Positions 45,188-57,209 of a stretch of 64,000 nt of DNA are shown in pieces; the stretch's first letter is position 1, and each line of letters starts with the position of its first letter. Made by a program: the position numbers and the translations under genes. The notes under the pieces are model-generated. The model saw only the letters and a program-made list of their open reading frames with translations, did no database searches and was not told the DNA's origin. Source of the DNA: Tetragonia tetragonoides (taxonomy: Eukaryota > Streptophyta > Magnoliopsida > Caryophyllales > Aizoaceae); contig CM076144.1 in assembly GCA_038025085.1 (NCBI GenBank), positions 15,469,501 through 15,533,500 on the forward strand, in the 5' to 3' direction.

Positions 45188-45788
45188 CACTACAAAAAAA
45201 ATGAAAAATAGCTGCGGAAAAATACCGCCGCTATTAAGCCAAAATCGCAGCTAATTAGGGTCGGCGACGGGATTAGCAGCGGATTACGTCCGTAGCCATT
45301 TTCCTTGACGCGAGCGAATTTAGCTGCGGAAATAATTTAATCCGCAACTGAGCATAATTTTTTTTTAAAAAAGAGAAGAAATCCAATTAATTCAAGCTAC
45401 ATGCTCGCGCTAGGATTTGAACCCAGGTCTCCTCCCTTACAAACAAGCTTCCAACAAGCGCTCCACTCATGTAGTTTTTTCTATATAATTATCTGCATTA
45501 TATTTAAGTCATGTTTTGCCCAGTTTAAAAATCGATTTTGAATTAATTAATTGCAACTAAATTAGATGTGAAATTCATTAATTCTGCCACTAACTCTTTT
45601 TTTTTTTAATTTTACTTTTGTTGCGGATTATTAAATTGCGTCGCTAATTAGCGAAAAACATTAATATTCACAGCTAATTAGAAATAAATTTCATGGCTGA
45701 TTTAGTTACGGAATTAATTCTGCAACTAATTAGCAGTGGTATTTTAATTTCCGTAATTCCACAGCTACTTTTTGATATTTTTGTAGTG
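45188..45788. mobile_element. Non-autonomous CACTA element
   Basis: 601 bp with ends CACTACAAAAAAA and TTTTTGTAGTG and a 3-bp duplication TAT (45185-45187 and 45789-45791). Subterminal motifs TAGCTGCGGAA, CGCAGCTAATTA and GCAACTAATTAGC recur in both orientations, as expected for transposase binding sites. No transposase ORF. A tRNA-like segment lies inside at about 45400-45475. Confidence 0.9.
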
Positions 45789-45791
45789 TAT

Positions 45792-46437
45792 GCTCGAAGA
45801 ATAACCTAAACATCTAATAATCAGTACGGCCTCACACACCTTCTCTCTCTAGATTATCACTGAGATACGTCTTTGACATGGGCCCTTAAAAAAGTACATA
45901 CCCAGTGACCCCAATTTGTTTGTTTATTATAGATTGGATTTTGTTTCAGTGTGTGCAGGTCTATGGTACAAAAATTGACACCCAGTTTGGATTTTGCAAG
46001 ATCAATAATTAATTTGAGGTGGGTCCTACAATAATAATTCAATAGGAGTGGTAAACGAACGGTGAAAGAAAATAGAGAGAAAAAAGACAATAAAGGTTTT
46101 TGGAGAGGCATAATTGAATTGAAGAGCAACAATGGTAAAATGAACGGTAAGAGACTCAAAGGAAGTTTTTTTTTGGGGAGGCATTTACTGCGAGTAGCAC
46201 GAGATCCAAAATTTTGCTTACGTTTGTTTTTGGTAATGAAAACCTAACAACCGGGGGGTCCCGCCGACGCGCCTAACATGTTCAAAATTCATTTGCTTGG
46301 TTTAGCCATAGTTTGTCTTGAACTCTTGGTAAAAACTTCATACTCCATGGAGTATTTAAGAGTAGAGATAATAAAAACGGGTTTTGGGCCGGACACGGAT
46401 CGAATCCAACATGTTTTTTTAGATTTATGGACAGGTC
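45792..46437. other. Spacer without recognised genes
   Basis: ORFs at 45857-46247 on both strands have no domain that I can identify. Confidence 0.4.
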
Positions 46438-46759
46438 GAGTTAACTAGTCGAATCCTTATAAATTTATACAAATAATTTTTTCATATTCGCCCATTTTCT
46501 AGGTTGGATGACGGGTGTTATAAGTTGATCCGTTCTTAATCAGTTGTACTTAAAAGTGGCTCTTAAATCCTAACACATCTTCTATGTTCCATTATTTATC
46601 TGAGGGTTAACTAGAGCCGAATCCTTACAAATTTATACAAAACAATTTCTTTATACTCGCTCATTTTCCAGGTTGGATGACGGGTGTCATGGGTTGATCC
46701 ATCCTCAATCAGCTCTATTTGAGAGTGATTCCTAAATCCTAAAACAACTTCTATGTTCC
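46438..46759. repeat. Diverged tandem duplication of about 155 bp
   Basis: Copies 46438-46590 and 46605-46759 share GTTAACTAG, CGAATCCTTA, TTCTAGGTTGGATGACGGGT (CC in place of CT in copy 2), GTTGATCC and CTTCTATGTTCC, with many substitutions. Confidence 0.85.
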
Positions 46760-47812
46760 CTTCTCTGAGGGTAGGAAAACTCATACATGATTCTTTTGAT
46801 TAGAGGTGTAATGGTGTACCGTATCATTTAGACTACCAACATCTTTCTGATTAAGGTAAATAATATATTATGGACGATCAACTCATTGATCTCTGAAAGA
46901 ATAATCAAACTTCAGAGTACTTCAATTTATATATTTAATTTTTTTAACAAAAGACATATGCTGTAATTATCCTTTAACGATATTGCAACTTTTGTGTTGA
47001 TAAATACAGTACGACCTAATCTTTATTAATAACTCTTGTCCGTCTTCTCTTTCCCATGTTTGAAATGATGTTCCACGGGAAAATTCGACATATTGCTCCA
47101 TGTAAGATTGTAAATCTTAAGTCTATATAATCTTGGAGATAGATCAGTTTTTTTTCTTTTCTTTTATTAAACAAAAAGAGGGTGCAATTGAATGGTGATC
47201 GAGACACCTTTCGCTACATCATGTTCGGACTCTCGTGTTCAACAACGAACATATCAGAATAACTGGAGCTAGTATAGTTCCTAGAAGCCAGCAAACACAA
47301 GACATGGGAAAATGGAGATTCAAACTCATGACTTTGCCTTACCAAACCACTTAAGAATGATCTTGGAATCATTAAACCATCACCCTTATTGGATTGGAGA
47401 TAGATCAGTTGGTAACCTAATAAATGCTTGTAGTGTAGGCTAATAGTACTACCTAATAAGGACAGTGATTAATCACGCCTTTAATGTTAATCAAAATGTA
47501 CAGGAATAACTTCAAGCTAACCATTAAGTTGCTACTCATGACCGAACCAAGTTTCAACTCTAAGTGAACCACTCGTAGAGTTTGAAACTCTTGGTGTGAG
47601 GGTTTGGAAAATGATTCAATGCACCCAGTAAATGCAACAAAAATATATTGAATCTTGCTGAACATGTCCCTTGAGTTCTAACTGAAGGAGCAACGTAACG
47701 TCATCAAATATATGGAGTAGCAAGAAAACTAAAAACAATTGATTGAATTAGTAGTAAGTCCTCATATTTTCAATTGAAGGAGACCTTTGTACCAAGAATA
47801 TGGTAACTCTTT
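46760..47812. other. Spacer with a possible SINE
   Basis: At 47160-47400 the minus strand reads AAGTGGTTTGGTAAGGC followed by GAGTTTGAATCTCC, a weak tRNA-like A/B box pair as in SINEs, without a clear tail or duplication. No gene is supported. Confidence 0.4.
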
Positions 47813-47873
47813 TGTAATACCCTCATATATATTTCATAGTTGAGAAGAATTTAATTGGTCGATTATCTGATGG

Positions 47874-48540
47874 TGTTGGAACAAGCCCAACATAGTTCGG
47901 GAGGTCCTGGGGATGACGAGACTAGTCCACAAAGCTAAAGGAGGAAAAGTGGAGAACACATGGTCATGCGGATTTGAAAGTGTAAAGTTGCATGGTCATG
48001 CGGAGCTGACAGCAAGGGGCTGTCAACGTCGCACGACCGGGCAACATTGTGAGGGAAAATCTGCACGACCATGCGGTCCCATCCGAGCCACGAACGGCGG
48101 TTTGGTTTGTTTGCTTTTGGGAGATTTTCTCCCATTATCTTTTGGGGATCTTTTAGGATATTATGGGGGTTTTCTATCGGCATGTAATTACCTATTTGAT
48201 GAGTAGGATAATATCTAGGTGTTATTATGTAACTAGGAAACTAGAATCCTAAAAGATGTATTCCTTAGTCTAGTGGTGTTATAGGAATACTTTGCCTATA
48301 TAAGGAGGGTTATAGGCTTAGGGTTAGATAATCTCATTGTGTATGCTTGAGACTTGGGTTGGTGTGCTTAAGCTTAGAGGGGAAACACGAGGGATATTGT
48401 ATTGCTTAGTTGAGGATTAACAAGTAATACTATTGAGGGGTGGAGGATTCAACTTCCACGTTAAAATACTTTGTGCCTATTTCATTGCTTTATATTGTTT
48501 GGTTTAACTCTCTCTTATATTTGCTCTATAAACCCCAACA
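47874..48540 (+). repeat. 5' LTR of the second gag-only element
   Basis: 667 bp, TGTTGGAACAAGCC to ATAAACCCCAACA. A TATATAAGGAGG block near 48296-48307 is a good promoter candidate. Confidence 0.92.
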
Positions 48541-48542
48541 AT

Positions 48543-48554
48543 TGGTATCAGAGC
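48543..48554 (+). promoter_or_regulatory. Primer binding site (initiator tRNA-Met)
   Basis: TGGTATCAGAGC two bases after the 5' LTR. Confidence 0.92.
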
Positions 48555-48568
48555 ACGGGTTCGAATAG

Positions 48569-49915
48569 ATGAAAAAAGTTTACGGAGCAAAGTTCGAGAT
48601 GAAGTTATTCAATGGGAAGAACAACTTTTCGTTGTGGCAAAGCATGATCAAGGATATACTTATTCAACAAGGTTTGCACGATACCTTGGAGGATAAGAAG
48701 CCTTCGGGGGTAGATGATGCAAAGTGGAAGGATGTGAAACTTCGTGCAACTAGTACGATCCGGTTGGCTCTTGCGCCCGATATCAAGTACAACGTTCTTT
48801 CGGAGACGAGTCCGAAAGCTTTATGGGATAAACTTTTGAGTATGTATGCCTCAAAGTCTATTGCTAATAATTTGTTCTTGAAGAAGGATCTTTTCTCGCT
48901 CGACATGATGGAAGATGATGTGTTATAAGATCATCTAAACAAGTTTAATGGCTTGATCACCCGTTTAGCAATTCAAGTTTGGATGTAAAGATTGAAGAGG
49001 AAGACAAGGCAATCCTATTGTTGGCGTCTCTTCCTAGAAAGTACTACCCGGTAATTACGAGTTTACTTGTTGGGAAGACGACCCTTGTCTTGGATGAGTC
49101 CGTAGTCGCTTTGCTCGAGGCGGAGAAATTGATGACGCAAGGGGGATCTACTTCGGATGGGATATGTTTAGTGGTAGAGACTCGTTCCAAGTGGAAAGGT
49201 AAGAAGAAGGTGAACCCTAACATCAAGTGTTTCTATTGTGATTAGGTTGGACACATTCAAATGAAGTGCCTAAATACAAAGAAGACTTGATGGCAATGAA
49301 GAACAAGGGTAAGGGTGTCGTTGCTACAACGGTGGGTAGTAATGATGATTCAGATGATGGAGATGTCTATATGGCGGAGGAGGAAAGACCATCAAATGAG
49401 GCATGTTCGTGGACTCCGGGAGTTCACAACATATTTGTTCGAGGAAGGAATGGTTCACATCCTATGAGTCATGTAACCGCAAGATGGTAACTTTACCTAA
49501 TGGGAAAGAGGTAAAGGTTGACGGGATTGGTGAGGTAGAGATCAAGACACATGATGGAAGGATTCGTAAATTGGGCGAGGTAAGGCACATTGCGAATATT
49601 GATCGAAATCTCATATCTTTAGGTAAGTTCGATGGCAAGGGTTGTGCCGCTCAACTTAAAGACGGTACTTTGAAAATTATCAACAAGAAGGGGTCGGTGA
49701 TTTTCAAATCAAGGAAGACAAAAACGAATTTCTTTGTGCTAGGGGGAGGAAGCATAGAAGGGATCTTGATTCAAGAGGAGGCGTCGTCATCGAAGGGAAG
49801 ATGTCTGGAAGATGATCGAGTTGAAGGTGAGTTGGGCTTGAGAGGAGGATTGTTGGAACAAGCCCAACATAGTTCGGGAGGTCCCGGGGATGACGGGACA
49901 AGTCCACAAAACTAA
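48569..49915 (+). pseudogene. gag-protease pseudogene of the second element
   Basis: MKKVYGAKFEMKLFNGKNNF begins a gag domain distantly similar to that of the arrays (STIRLALAPDIKYN against STIRLA.APEIKYN). It is broken by a stop at 48926-48928 (TTATAAGATCAT, probably from CAA), a frameshift near 48975, a stop in the zinc knuckle CFYCD-stop-VGHIQMKC near 49243, and frameshifts before the protease. The last segment (49403-49915) holds FVDSGSSQHIC and a copia-like RHIANIDRNLISLGK stretch, then reads about 65 bases into the 3' LTR before stopping. Confidence 0.85.
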
Positions 49916-50521
49916 AGGAGGAAAAGTGGAGAACACATGGTCATGTGGATTTGGAAGTGTAAAGTTGCATGGTCATGCGGAGCTGACAGCAAGAGGCTGT
50001 CAACACCGCACGACCGGGCAATATTGTGAGGGAAAATCTGCACGACCATGCGGTCCCATCCGAGCCAACGAACGGCGGTTTGGTTTGTTTGCTTTTGGGA
50101 GATTTTCTCCCATTATCTTTTGGGGATTTTTACGATATTATGGGGGTTTTCTATTGGCATGTAATTACCTATTTGATGAGTAGGATAATATCTAGGTGTT
50201 ATTATGTAACTAGGAAACTAGTATCCTAAAAGATGTATTCCTTAGTCTAGTGGTTTTAGGGTTATGAATACTTTGCCTATATAAGGAGGGTTATAGGCTT
50301 AGGGTTAGATAATCTCATTGTGTATGCTTGAACCTTGGGTTGGTGTGCTTAAGCTTAGAGGGAAAACACTAGGGATATTGTATTGCTTAGTTGAGGATTA
50401 ATAAGTAATACTATTGAGGGGTGGAGGATTCAACCTCCAGGTTAAAATACTTTGTGTCTATTTCATTGCTTTATATTGTTTACTTTAACTCTCTCTTATA
50501 TTTGCTCTATAAACCCCAACA
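49851..50521 (+). repeat. 3' LTR of the second gag-only element
   Basis: 671 bp, TGTTGGAACAAGCC to ATAAACCCCAACA, preceded by the purine tract GAGAGGAGGAT. It differs from the 5' LTR by scattered substitutions and small indels. Confidence 0.92.
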
Positions 50522-51161
50522 GATGGTCCTAGTCATATTAGCAAGATGTGCTTGGTTGGGGTTTGGGAGTACTACTAGGATGGGTGACTATCTATTAAGT
50601 TAGTAAGGGGCATGCGAGTGAGGACAAAACATGCTAAAAAGCATGTGGATTGTGGTAGTGTTTGTGCGGATAGTTCTCAGCCCTGGAAGCCATTGTTGGT
50701 GGCATCAACACAGCCTGGTGGGGTCGGGTGTTACAAATGGAATCAAAGCAACCCCGTGACCGCGTGCTCCGCATGTGGACAAGAGAGTCCAAGGCAACCT
50801 CTAGCAAGGGAAAATTCTGGGGCTAGCGGAGTACCCAATGCGGAACGGAGACGTTGAATTCTTTGAGTAGATGTGAGTGTAATAACCCAAGATTCATGGT
50901 TGCTGAGAAGAAGCTCAAATGGTTTGATGATACTACTCATATCACCAAGATGCATCTCCTTAGAAATCCAAACATAAGAAACTTCATAGTTGAGCATGCT
51001 TGTCTAGGAGATGTTCTAGGACGGGTCGTAAGAAGTTACTCATGGCATGCGAGTAAAGATAATGCATGCTAAAAATGCCTATGACAATTTGTAGGGTTAG
51101 TTCTCAGCCATGAAAGCAAATATATTGGTGGCACCATCGGGCCAGTAGGGTCAGGATTACA

Positions 51162-52430
51162 TTATATTAAATGAATAATTTTAGAAAGGGAATTGAAAAA
51201 TAAATACGTCGATCACAGACTCTACTTTTTCTTTTCTCGTCAAAATAGGGGAATGAGCAACCTTTTATAGCTTGACCTAATTAGGCATTACCATACTAAT
51301 ATCTCATTGCTTGGATTTCAGCCATAGCTATCTTTCTAGCAGAAAGAAAGCCAACACCACAGCATACACCAGTGCTAAAGAGTTCAACGAACTAATTTGA
51401 GCCTCATTGAATCCACTTGATTGAGCTTAGAATTGTCCCACTTTAACAGTGACTTAATTTTAAAAATAAAACAAAAAACAAAAAACAAAAAACAAAAAAA
51501 CGAATGATTAACCAAAAAGTGGAAGCAACATTTAGATGTGAATTGGCATAAAGCGACGGGAATCTTAAATCATGGAAGGTTGTTTAATGCACCAATAGCA
51601 GGGGACCATATCCCATATTAGCTCGTGAGGAACACTGTTGGATGTACGGCGAAGAGAAACCTCCTTTATGGAGTTTTCTACATAAAAAATCTAAGTCCCT
51701 TGTTGCAAAATCTCTCATGATTTCTTCTTCTTCTATTATATGAGAAATTGAGCAAGCAACAATTTGAGCATGAGTGATTGAGAGGGGGAGGGTGGTGGTG
51801 GTGGTGGTGGTGGTTTTGTTTTACAGTTTAATAGTAATATGTGAGAGAGAAACATATCACTGAATTTAAATTTACTTATTTCAATAGAATTAAACAATTA
51901 CTGATTAAGTGGAAAATATTTTTAAATTATTTAATTAGAACTGAATTGAACTCCTACCTCCTATCCCTCGAAATTTGAGATTATTTGATTAGGAGTATTA
52001 ATAAGTTATTGATAATTGTTAATTGATCGATGAACTAATCTACACGCTCTAATACTATTTTGTATTGTATGAAATTCGAGTGAGACAAATATGAAGAAAA
52101 TAAACCTGTGATTTAAAACAATAAACTATTTATGCTATTTTACTTTTCTTTTTGTAATGGTTTTATTTTTTTAGTTATAATTTCAATTTTTTCAAGGTAT
52201 AGTTTAATTATTGGATTTACACAATTACTCAAATTCATGGGATTCGGGAAATAATTTGTGTTATAGTACAACCAAGAAAAATACGATAACTTATGTACTA
52301 TAAATATATTAAACCCAACATTCAAAATATACTTTCTTTCACTCCTTTAGTTTTAATTATTTTACTTGTGACAAGCTTCATAAGATATGATACTCCTAAT
52401 TTGACTTTAGAGTGAAGAATTTTATGGATG
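51162..52430. other. Spacer without recognised genes
   Basis: A short GGT repeat lies near 51790-51815, and AAACAAAAAACAAAAAAC repeats near 51470-51500. No gene is seen. Confidence 0.45.
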
Positions 52431-52584
52431 ACAATGGGTCGGGTTTGGGGCGGACCCATTAATGTCCAGTCCCATTGATATATTTTATTTAAATTCCACA
52501 TCCTATAGGACCTATATTATTTGTACCTAGATCCTCTAGGTCTACTAGATCCTTGGGTCCTAGATAAGACAACTCAATAAATTA

Positions 52585-52696
<112 letters not shown>

Positions 52697-52734
52697 CCTA
52701 ATTATTTTACCACAAAACTTATATGGTTTTATTG

Positions 52735-52865
52735 GACAATTTTTAAGACGATGATCACTTTTTAGTAAAATAAGTGTCGCTGCTCATATTAAGTGACCCC
52801 CTACATTTCTAAATAATAACCCTATTTTTTTAGTGAGTTGGTTTCACATAATACTTGCTCTTATT
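52735..52865. repeat. Dispersed repeat shared with 6779-6935
   Basis: AAGTGACCCCC, CTAAATAATAACCC and GTGAGTTGGTTTCAC occur in the same order as in the intron copy. Confidence 0.5.
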
Positions 52866-53255
52866 TCAGATACGTTAAATTTTAGATTTCAATTAGCACA
52901 AAACAATTAACAATACATGTATACTTAGAAGAAAAATTAAAAAAATTGTTTTCCCGTTTGACTCTTTTTCTATACACAGTCTTACCTTTTTTCCTTTTTC
53001 TTTTGTTTTTATACTTATTAGAGGAACCATGGGTCGGGGTATGGGACAAGTCGATGTGTGGGACATTGGACCTAGCTCCAGATCCATTATGGAGTCTGAA
53101 AAAGAAAATCCAAACCTTGGTAAATATGTTTGAATCCGCGGATTTGGGCCGGATCTCAAACACATTGTCATCGGGCCTGCAACACTTTACAAATTGCTCT
53201 TGGGGCTTACCAATCTTCTTCAAGTTTTTACAAAGGATAAATAATGCAATGGGAC

Positions 53256-53841
53256 TAGGGATGGTGGTGGCCCGGGTATAGGTGGGTTTCGCCCCGTATC
53301 CGTCTCAGTTGGGGTAGGGATGAGAGAGCGTCAAGTGGGGATGATTTTGGAAAAGCAAAACCGCCATGGGGATGGTTTATGTTGTTTCTAGTTAGATATC
53401 CGCCTCATACCCACCTAAAAATAAAAAAAGTGTAGAAATTCTAAATATAAAATGTATTAATACAATTTGTGCAATTTGTTAAAATAGTTCTTAGTTTTGT
53501 TGTTTGTAATAATGACACAATTTGCATGTTTATTGGGTTTTATTTGTTAAATATACTGTAATTTCTTTATGCGAGTATCATGCGGATTTAATGCGGGTAC
53601 CAGGTGGGTTTGAGGCGGGTATTAGGTGGGTATGAATACCCGCTGGGTAATTGGGGTGAGTGTGGTTTTCATCTCATACCCACTAAGGTGGGATGGTTGT
53701 GAGAATCTTATCTATAGTGGGATGTGGCGGGTGGAGGATTGACCGTAACCATGTAGATATGAATATAAATATAGATATGGATATGGATATGGATATGGAT
53801 ATATCTATATTCACCCCTACGCCGTCCCACTGTCATCCCTA
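53256..53841. mobile_element. hAT-like element with 8-bp duplication
   Basis: 586 bp, TAGGGATGGTGGTGGCCC to CCCACTGTCATCCCTA, flanked by perfect AATGGGAC (53248-53255 and 53842-53849). The interior repeats GCGGGTA(C/T)/GGTGGGTATG motifs and a short GGATAT repeat near 53778-53800. No transposase. Confidence 0.88.
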
Positions 53842-53849
53842 AATGGGAC

Positions 53850-55286
53850 CCATCATGCTCATTTGTTTGCCTAAATAGCAGTGGATCCATTGAAAATAGC
53901 AACCATGATAGATGTCTTAACTTCCCACTATGATACATGAGCTATGCACTTACATGCATTTAAATTGATTATAGCCTTTGCAATTTTGACTCTGAGAAAA
54001 CCCTTTTGAAGACATGACATTTAGCGGACGTCTTCTTCACTATTCCCCCTTGACAATGTGCAGCCACATCAAACAATCAAGTAGAGATTTTAGCTCTAGC
54101 GAGTGGGACGATGCGATGCTATAAATCTTTTAGTGGAAACATCAAACTACGAGAAAAGTGGCAAATGGTCCTTTTAATTTGTCAAACACTTTGACTTCAT
54201 TTTCTTTACCTACAATGGTATCTTCAACTTGAAAAACAACAAAAATAAAAACATGTCAAGTACTGCTTATTACATTGGCCGTAACGAATACCGTCTTAAT
54301 ACGGAGTACTATTGTTAGATTCCTCCATCTTTTAAAAGCAATGATATATGTCTTGAATGTTCTTATCCAACTTCGTGTTTAACGTGGCTGATCAATTTTT
54401 ACTACAACTCAAATAAAATTACAGAAATATTTTTATTATACATTTTTTATTACAGTCTAAAACTTTTCTTTTACTATAAAAAAAAGTCATCACGCACCTT
54501 TCTAAAATGACATAAATTATTAGACATTTCTATAATACAATCAAAATTGAAAATTCTATCACGTTAGTAATATTCATGACGATCCACATTTTGTATGTAA
54601 GAGATGGGAAGTCTCTATGACAACAATGTCACAAATATCTTTTCTCCTAATAGCAAAATGTGATTGAAATAATACAATGAAAAGTAGTGAGATAATTGAA
54701 AGTCTTATTTTTTCCCTAGAGAATTAGAAAACTAACCTTTGATTAAAATGAAGTTGTGCAAATATTATTCCTGAAATTATCACTTTGTCTAAACGATATA
54801 GGTTGCATACATAGAACCTCTAACATCTTAAGTATATAGGGTCGAGAATTTGATTATAAGTGAAAAAATTGCTTGATGATAACACTTAACTCCTTAGGAA
54901 GTCGACAAAGCGTAAATGACCGAAAGGATTACAGTGAACTTGTGGCAAATTTTTGTGAAGTCAGACATCAGATTTTTCATTATGTTAAGGGACTAATCAT
55001 GATTAATCCAGAAAAAAGTGGTGTTCTAAGTTTGATTAAGTTCAAAGAAAACATCATAAAAGGCTGTTGTGTCGTAAGCTGTTTAACTTGGTATGTGATA
55101 TTTCCTGCCGCCCCCCCCCCCCCCCACCCCCCGCTTTTCACTTTTAGGGTCAAAGTGAAACTAAAAAGTGAGTTTGTAAGCTCTGTTCAACAAGAATGGC
55201 ATCAAACACCAGGTTGTGATTTGTGGACTTTCTTTCCGCTAAATAGTACGGAATATAGTATAACTTTTCTTTCATTCTTTCAAACG
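53850..55286. other. Spacer without recognised genes
   Basis: AT-rich. A poly-C tract lies at about 55111-55125. The 138-codon ORF at 54873-55289 spans this tract and has no recognisable domain. Confidence 0.45.
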
Positions 55287-55432
55287 TAGTCTACTCGGGT
55301 GATATGCACAAGAAATATAAGCATATAATGGGAACTCAAATAAATTATTTTCAATTTAAAAAACAAAATATCAAAACCCAACCAATCACCAATTTACATA
55401 TCACCCGGGTAGACTATCCGGTAGGTAAACTA
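55287..55432. repeat. MITE with TIRs, inverted relative of 24496-24658
   Basis: Ends GTAGTCTACTCGGGTGAT and ATCACCCGGGTAGACTA. The interior AAATAAATTATTTTCAATTT is the reverse complement of the interior of the first copy. Confidence 0.7.
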
Positions 55433-56261
55433 ATATTTATCCCATTCTTTTTATTTACCTTATTTTTTTTGCTCGTCTTTCTTTCTATTTACCTAGTGTT
55501 ACCCTTTTCTTCCCTTTTTTTCCCCTTAAAATTTCACAAGCTACCTATACTATGACAAATTGTACGGAATACCCATGTTTTATAAAAAACTTGCATTGGA
55601 TGTGGTATATTGTAAGTTCAGAAAAACATATTGAGACACCATTTTCCGGTAAAATATATATAAATGGAGCAACTGATTATGATAGGTCTACTTTCGATTA
55701 ATTGTTTTGGTATACGGTATATATCCTTCACTATATTTTTTCTCACCAAGTTGTTTTAGAACAGAAAAAATGTCGTTCTCAATTGTGTAAAAATTCAATT
55801 AGCTAACCGTTATTGTGAAACGAGAATAATTGAGTATATACAATAACTAGAGAAAGATAATCGAATATATACATACATAGGGTCATAGGGAAGAATAATA
55901 CATTTCACTAGGAACTTGACTACAAAGTCTTGTTTTAAAAAAAAAAACCAACTACTTATGTGAAGACGCCTACGAAGTCGCTTTTATTCAAAAAAGCGAT
56001 TTCTAATCTTTTGACTTATTTACAAAATTGCTATCGCCTCACTATTCAAGTCACTCCTCATAAAAGCAACTTCTACGCAGCGACTTCATAGCTATGTTTT
56101 GTAGTAGTGTGCTCGTATCAACATGTTCACGACTCCTACTAAGTAATTAAGATGTTGTATTCTCGAATCATAAAAATATTATACTGATATAGTCCATACT
56201 ACTTCTATCAAGAACAATGCAAAGAAATTATGCACAACACGAATTGAAATATCAGGATTCA
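55433..56261. other. Spacer without recognised features
   Basis: AT-rich, with a possible imperfect repeat of GCGACTTCATAG/AAGTCGCTT motifs around 55970-56095. No gene. Confidence 0.4.
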
Positions 56262-56470
56262 ACATGTCTCTAGAGAAGCAAATGTCGCTGCGGATTGGCT
56301 CGCCAATTATTGCTTAGCTATTTTAGATATGTTTCGTGAGTTTAAAACCCTCATCCCTAACATAATGAATATACTCTTCGTATACCAAATAAGGGTCATA
56401 ATGTCTAGGATAATTGTTGTTTAGTCTATTTTTATTTGCTTGGGCGTTCCAACGCCTTTTATGTAACCAA
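56262..56470 (+). pseudogene. RNase H-like C-terminal fragment
   Basis: The frame reading IQHVSREANVAADWLANYC near 56258-56315 matches the C-terminal HVxREANxxAD.LAN motif of plant RNase H-like (RVT_3) domains found in LINEs and isolated host copies. A stop lies just upstream and no catalytic acidic residues precede it. It is a remnant only. Confidence 0.55.
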
Positions 56471-57209
56471 AAAACATAAAAAATTGTGATAATTAAAATT
56501 AGCAATTACAAATTAATAGAGGAGCGGGCTAGCCGGTGGACTTTGTTTTCACATTCAAGTCACAATTGGTAAAAATTCCAGAAAACTTTTCGTTAACATC
56601 CAAAACAAGAACAATGTACGACGCAAATGGGTGTGAAACAAATTGGCAGGTTGGGCTGTGTAAGGGGGCCGACACGGTGAGTTTCTACCAAAATGATAAT
56701 TGTGTCGTTTTCATGGTGAAAGGATTTGTAGCTAAATAATAATGCATGAAAGTGAGGAACCACTATTTGTTTTTACCTTGGCCAATGGCCCAATACCATA
56801 GGTTTAATGAACCGGTTTGGTTCCTGATATTTTATTTTCCAATGAAAAAGTAATAATAGTAATAATTTTGGATTAAGAAGTTATATATTTTTTTTCAAAC
56901 GTTTTACATACCATAAGTAATAGTATTTGAATTTTACCATGCAAATCAAGAAATGTACCAATAATTAAGAATCGTACCTCAATCATTAGATTTTTGCTTC
57001 CTACCAGTAATTTTACCTCATTTAGAACCCAAACAAAGTTAAATCGCATAATACTTTTCAGACATCGAACGGTTAATCTAAATTGTAAATACTTTTTTGG
57101 CGAACTATAGGTACTAATATATGTTTGTGGTATGCGACGAATCATGTTCTAGTTGGGTCATAGTGCTAATGGAAGATAGTAAATCTTCAATGAGCCAATC
57201 ATCTGCAAG
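56471..57209. other. Spacer without recognised features
   Basis: Small ORFs at 56536-56739 and 56873-57145 have no recognisable domain. Confidence 0.4.

Larger units (their letters stand above)
47874..50521 (+). mobile_element. Second gag-only LTR element (TR-GAG type) inside the Cassandra LTR
   Basis: 2648 bp with perfect 5-bp duplications GATGG (47869-47873 and 50522-50526). LTRs of 667 and 671 bp, PBS and purine tract are intact. The only coding content is gag-protease, and there is no integrase or RT. LTR sequence differs from that of the arrays at 11152 and 59696, so this is a separate family. Confidence 0.92.
47813..51161 (+). mobile_element. Cassandra-type TRIM with 5S-like LTRs, 5' LTR split by an insertion
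   Basis: The 5' LTR is in two parts, 47813-47873 (TGTAATACCCTC start) and 50527-50735 (ending GGGTCGGGTGTTACA). The 3' LTR is 50878-51161 (TGTAATAACCC to GTCAGGATTACA). Both contain 5S rRNA-like sequence: AGTACTACTAGGATGGGTGA near 50567, and GAGCATGCTTGTC with TTCTAGGACGGGT near 50990-51025. They also share GGCATGCGAGT, AACATGCTAAAAA-type and TTCTCAGCC. The PBS is a mutated TGGAATCAAAGC (50738-50749) after the 5' LTR. No coding region. Flanking target duplication not found. Confidence 0.82.

Noticed and set aside
47913..48206. 97-codon ORF in the 5' LTR of the second gag-only element, repeated at 49890-50183
   Set aside because: It lies wholly in LTR sequence and the second copy has frame changes; no domain is recognised.
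54873..55289. 138-codon plus ORF
   Set aside because: It reads through a poly-C tract and shows no domain or splice context.
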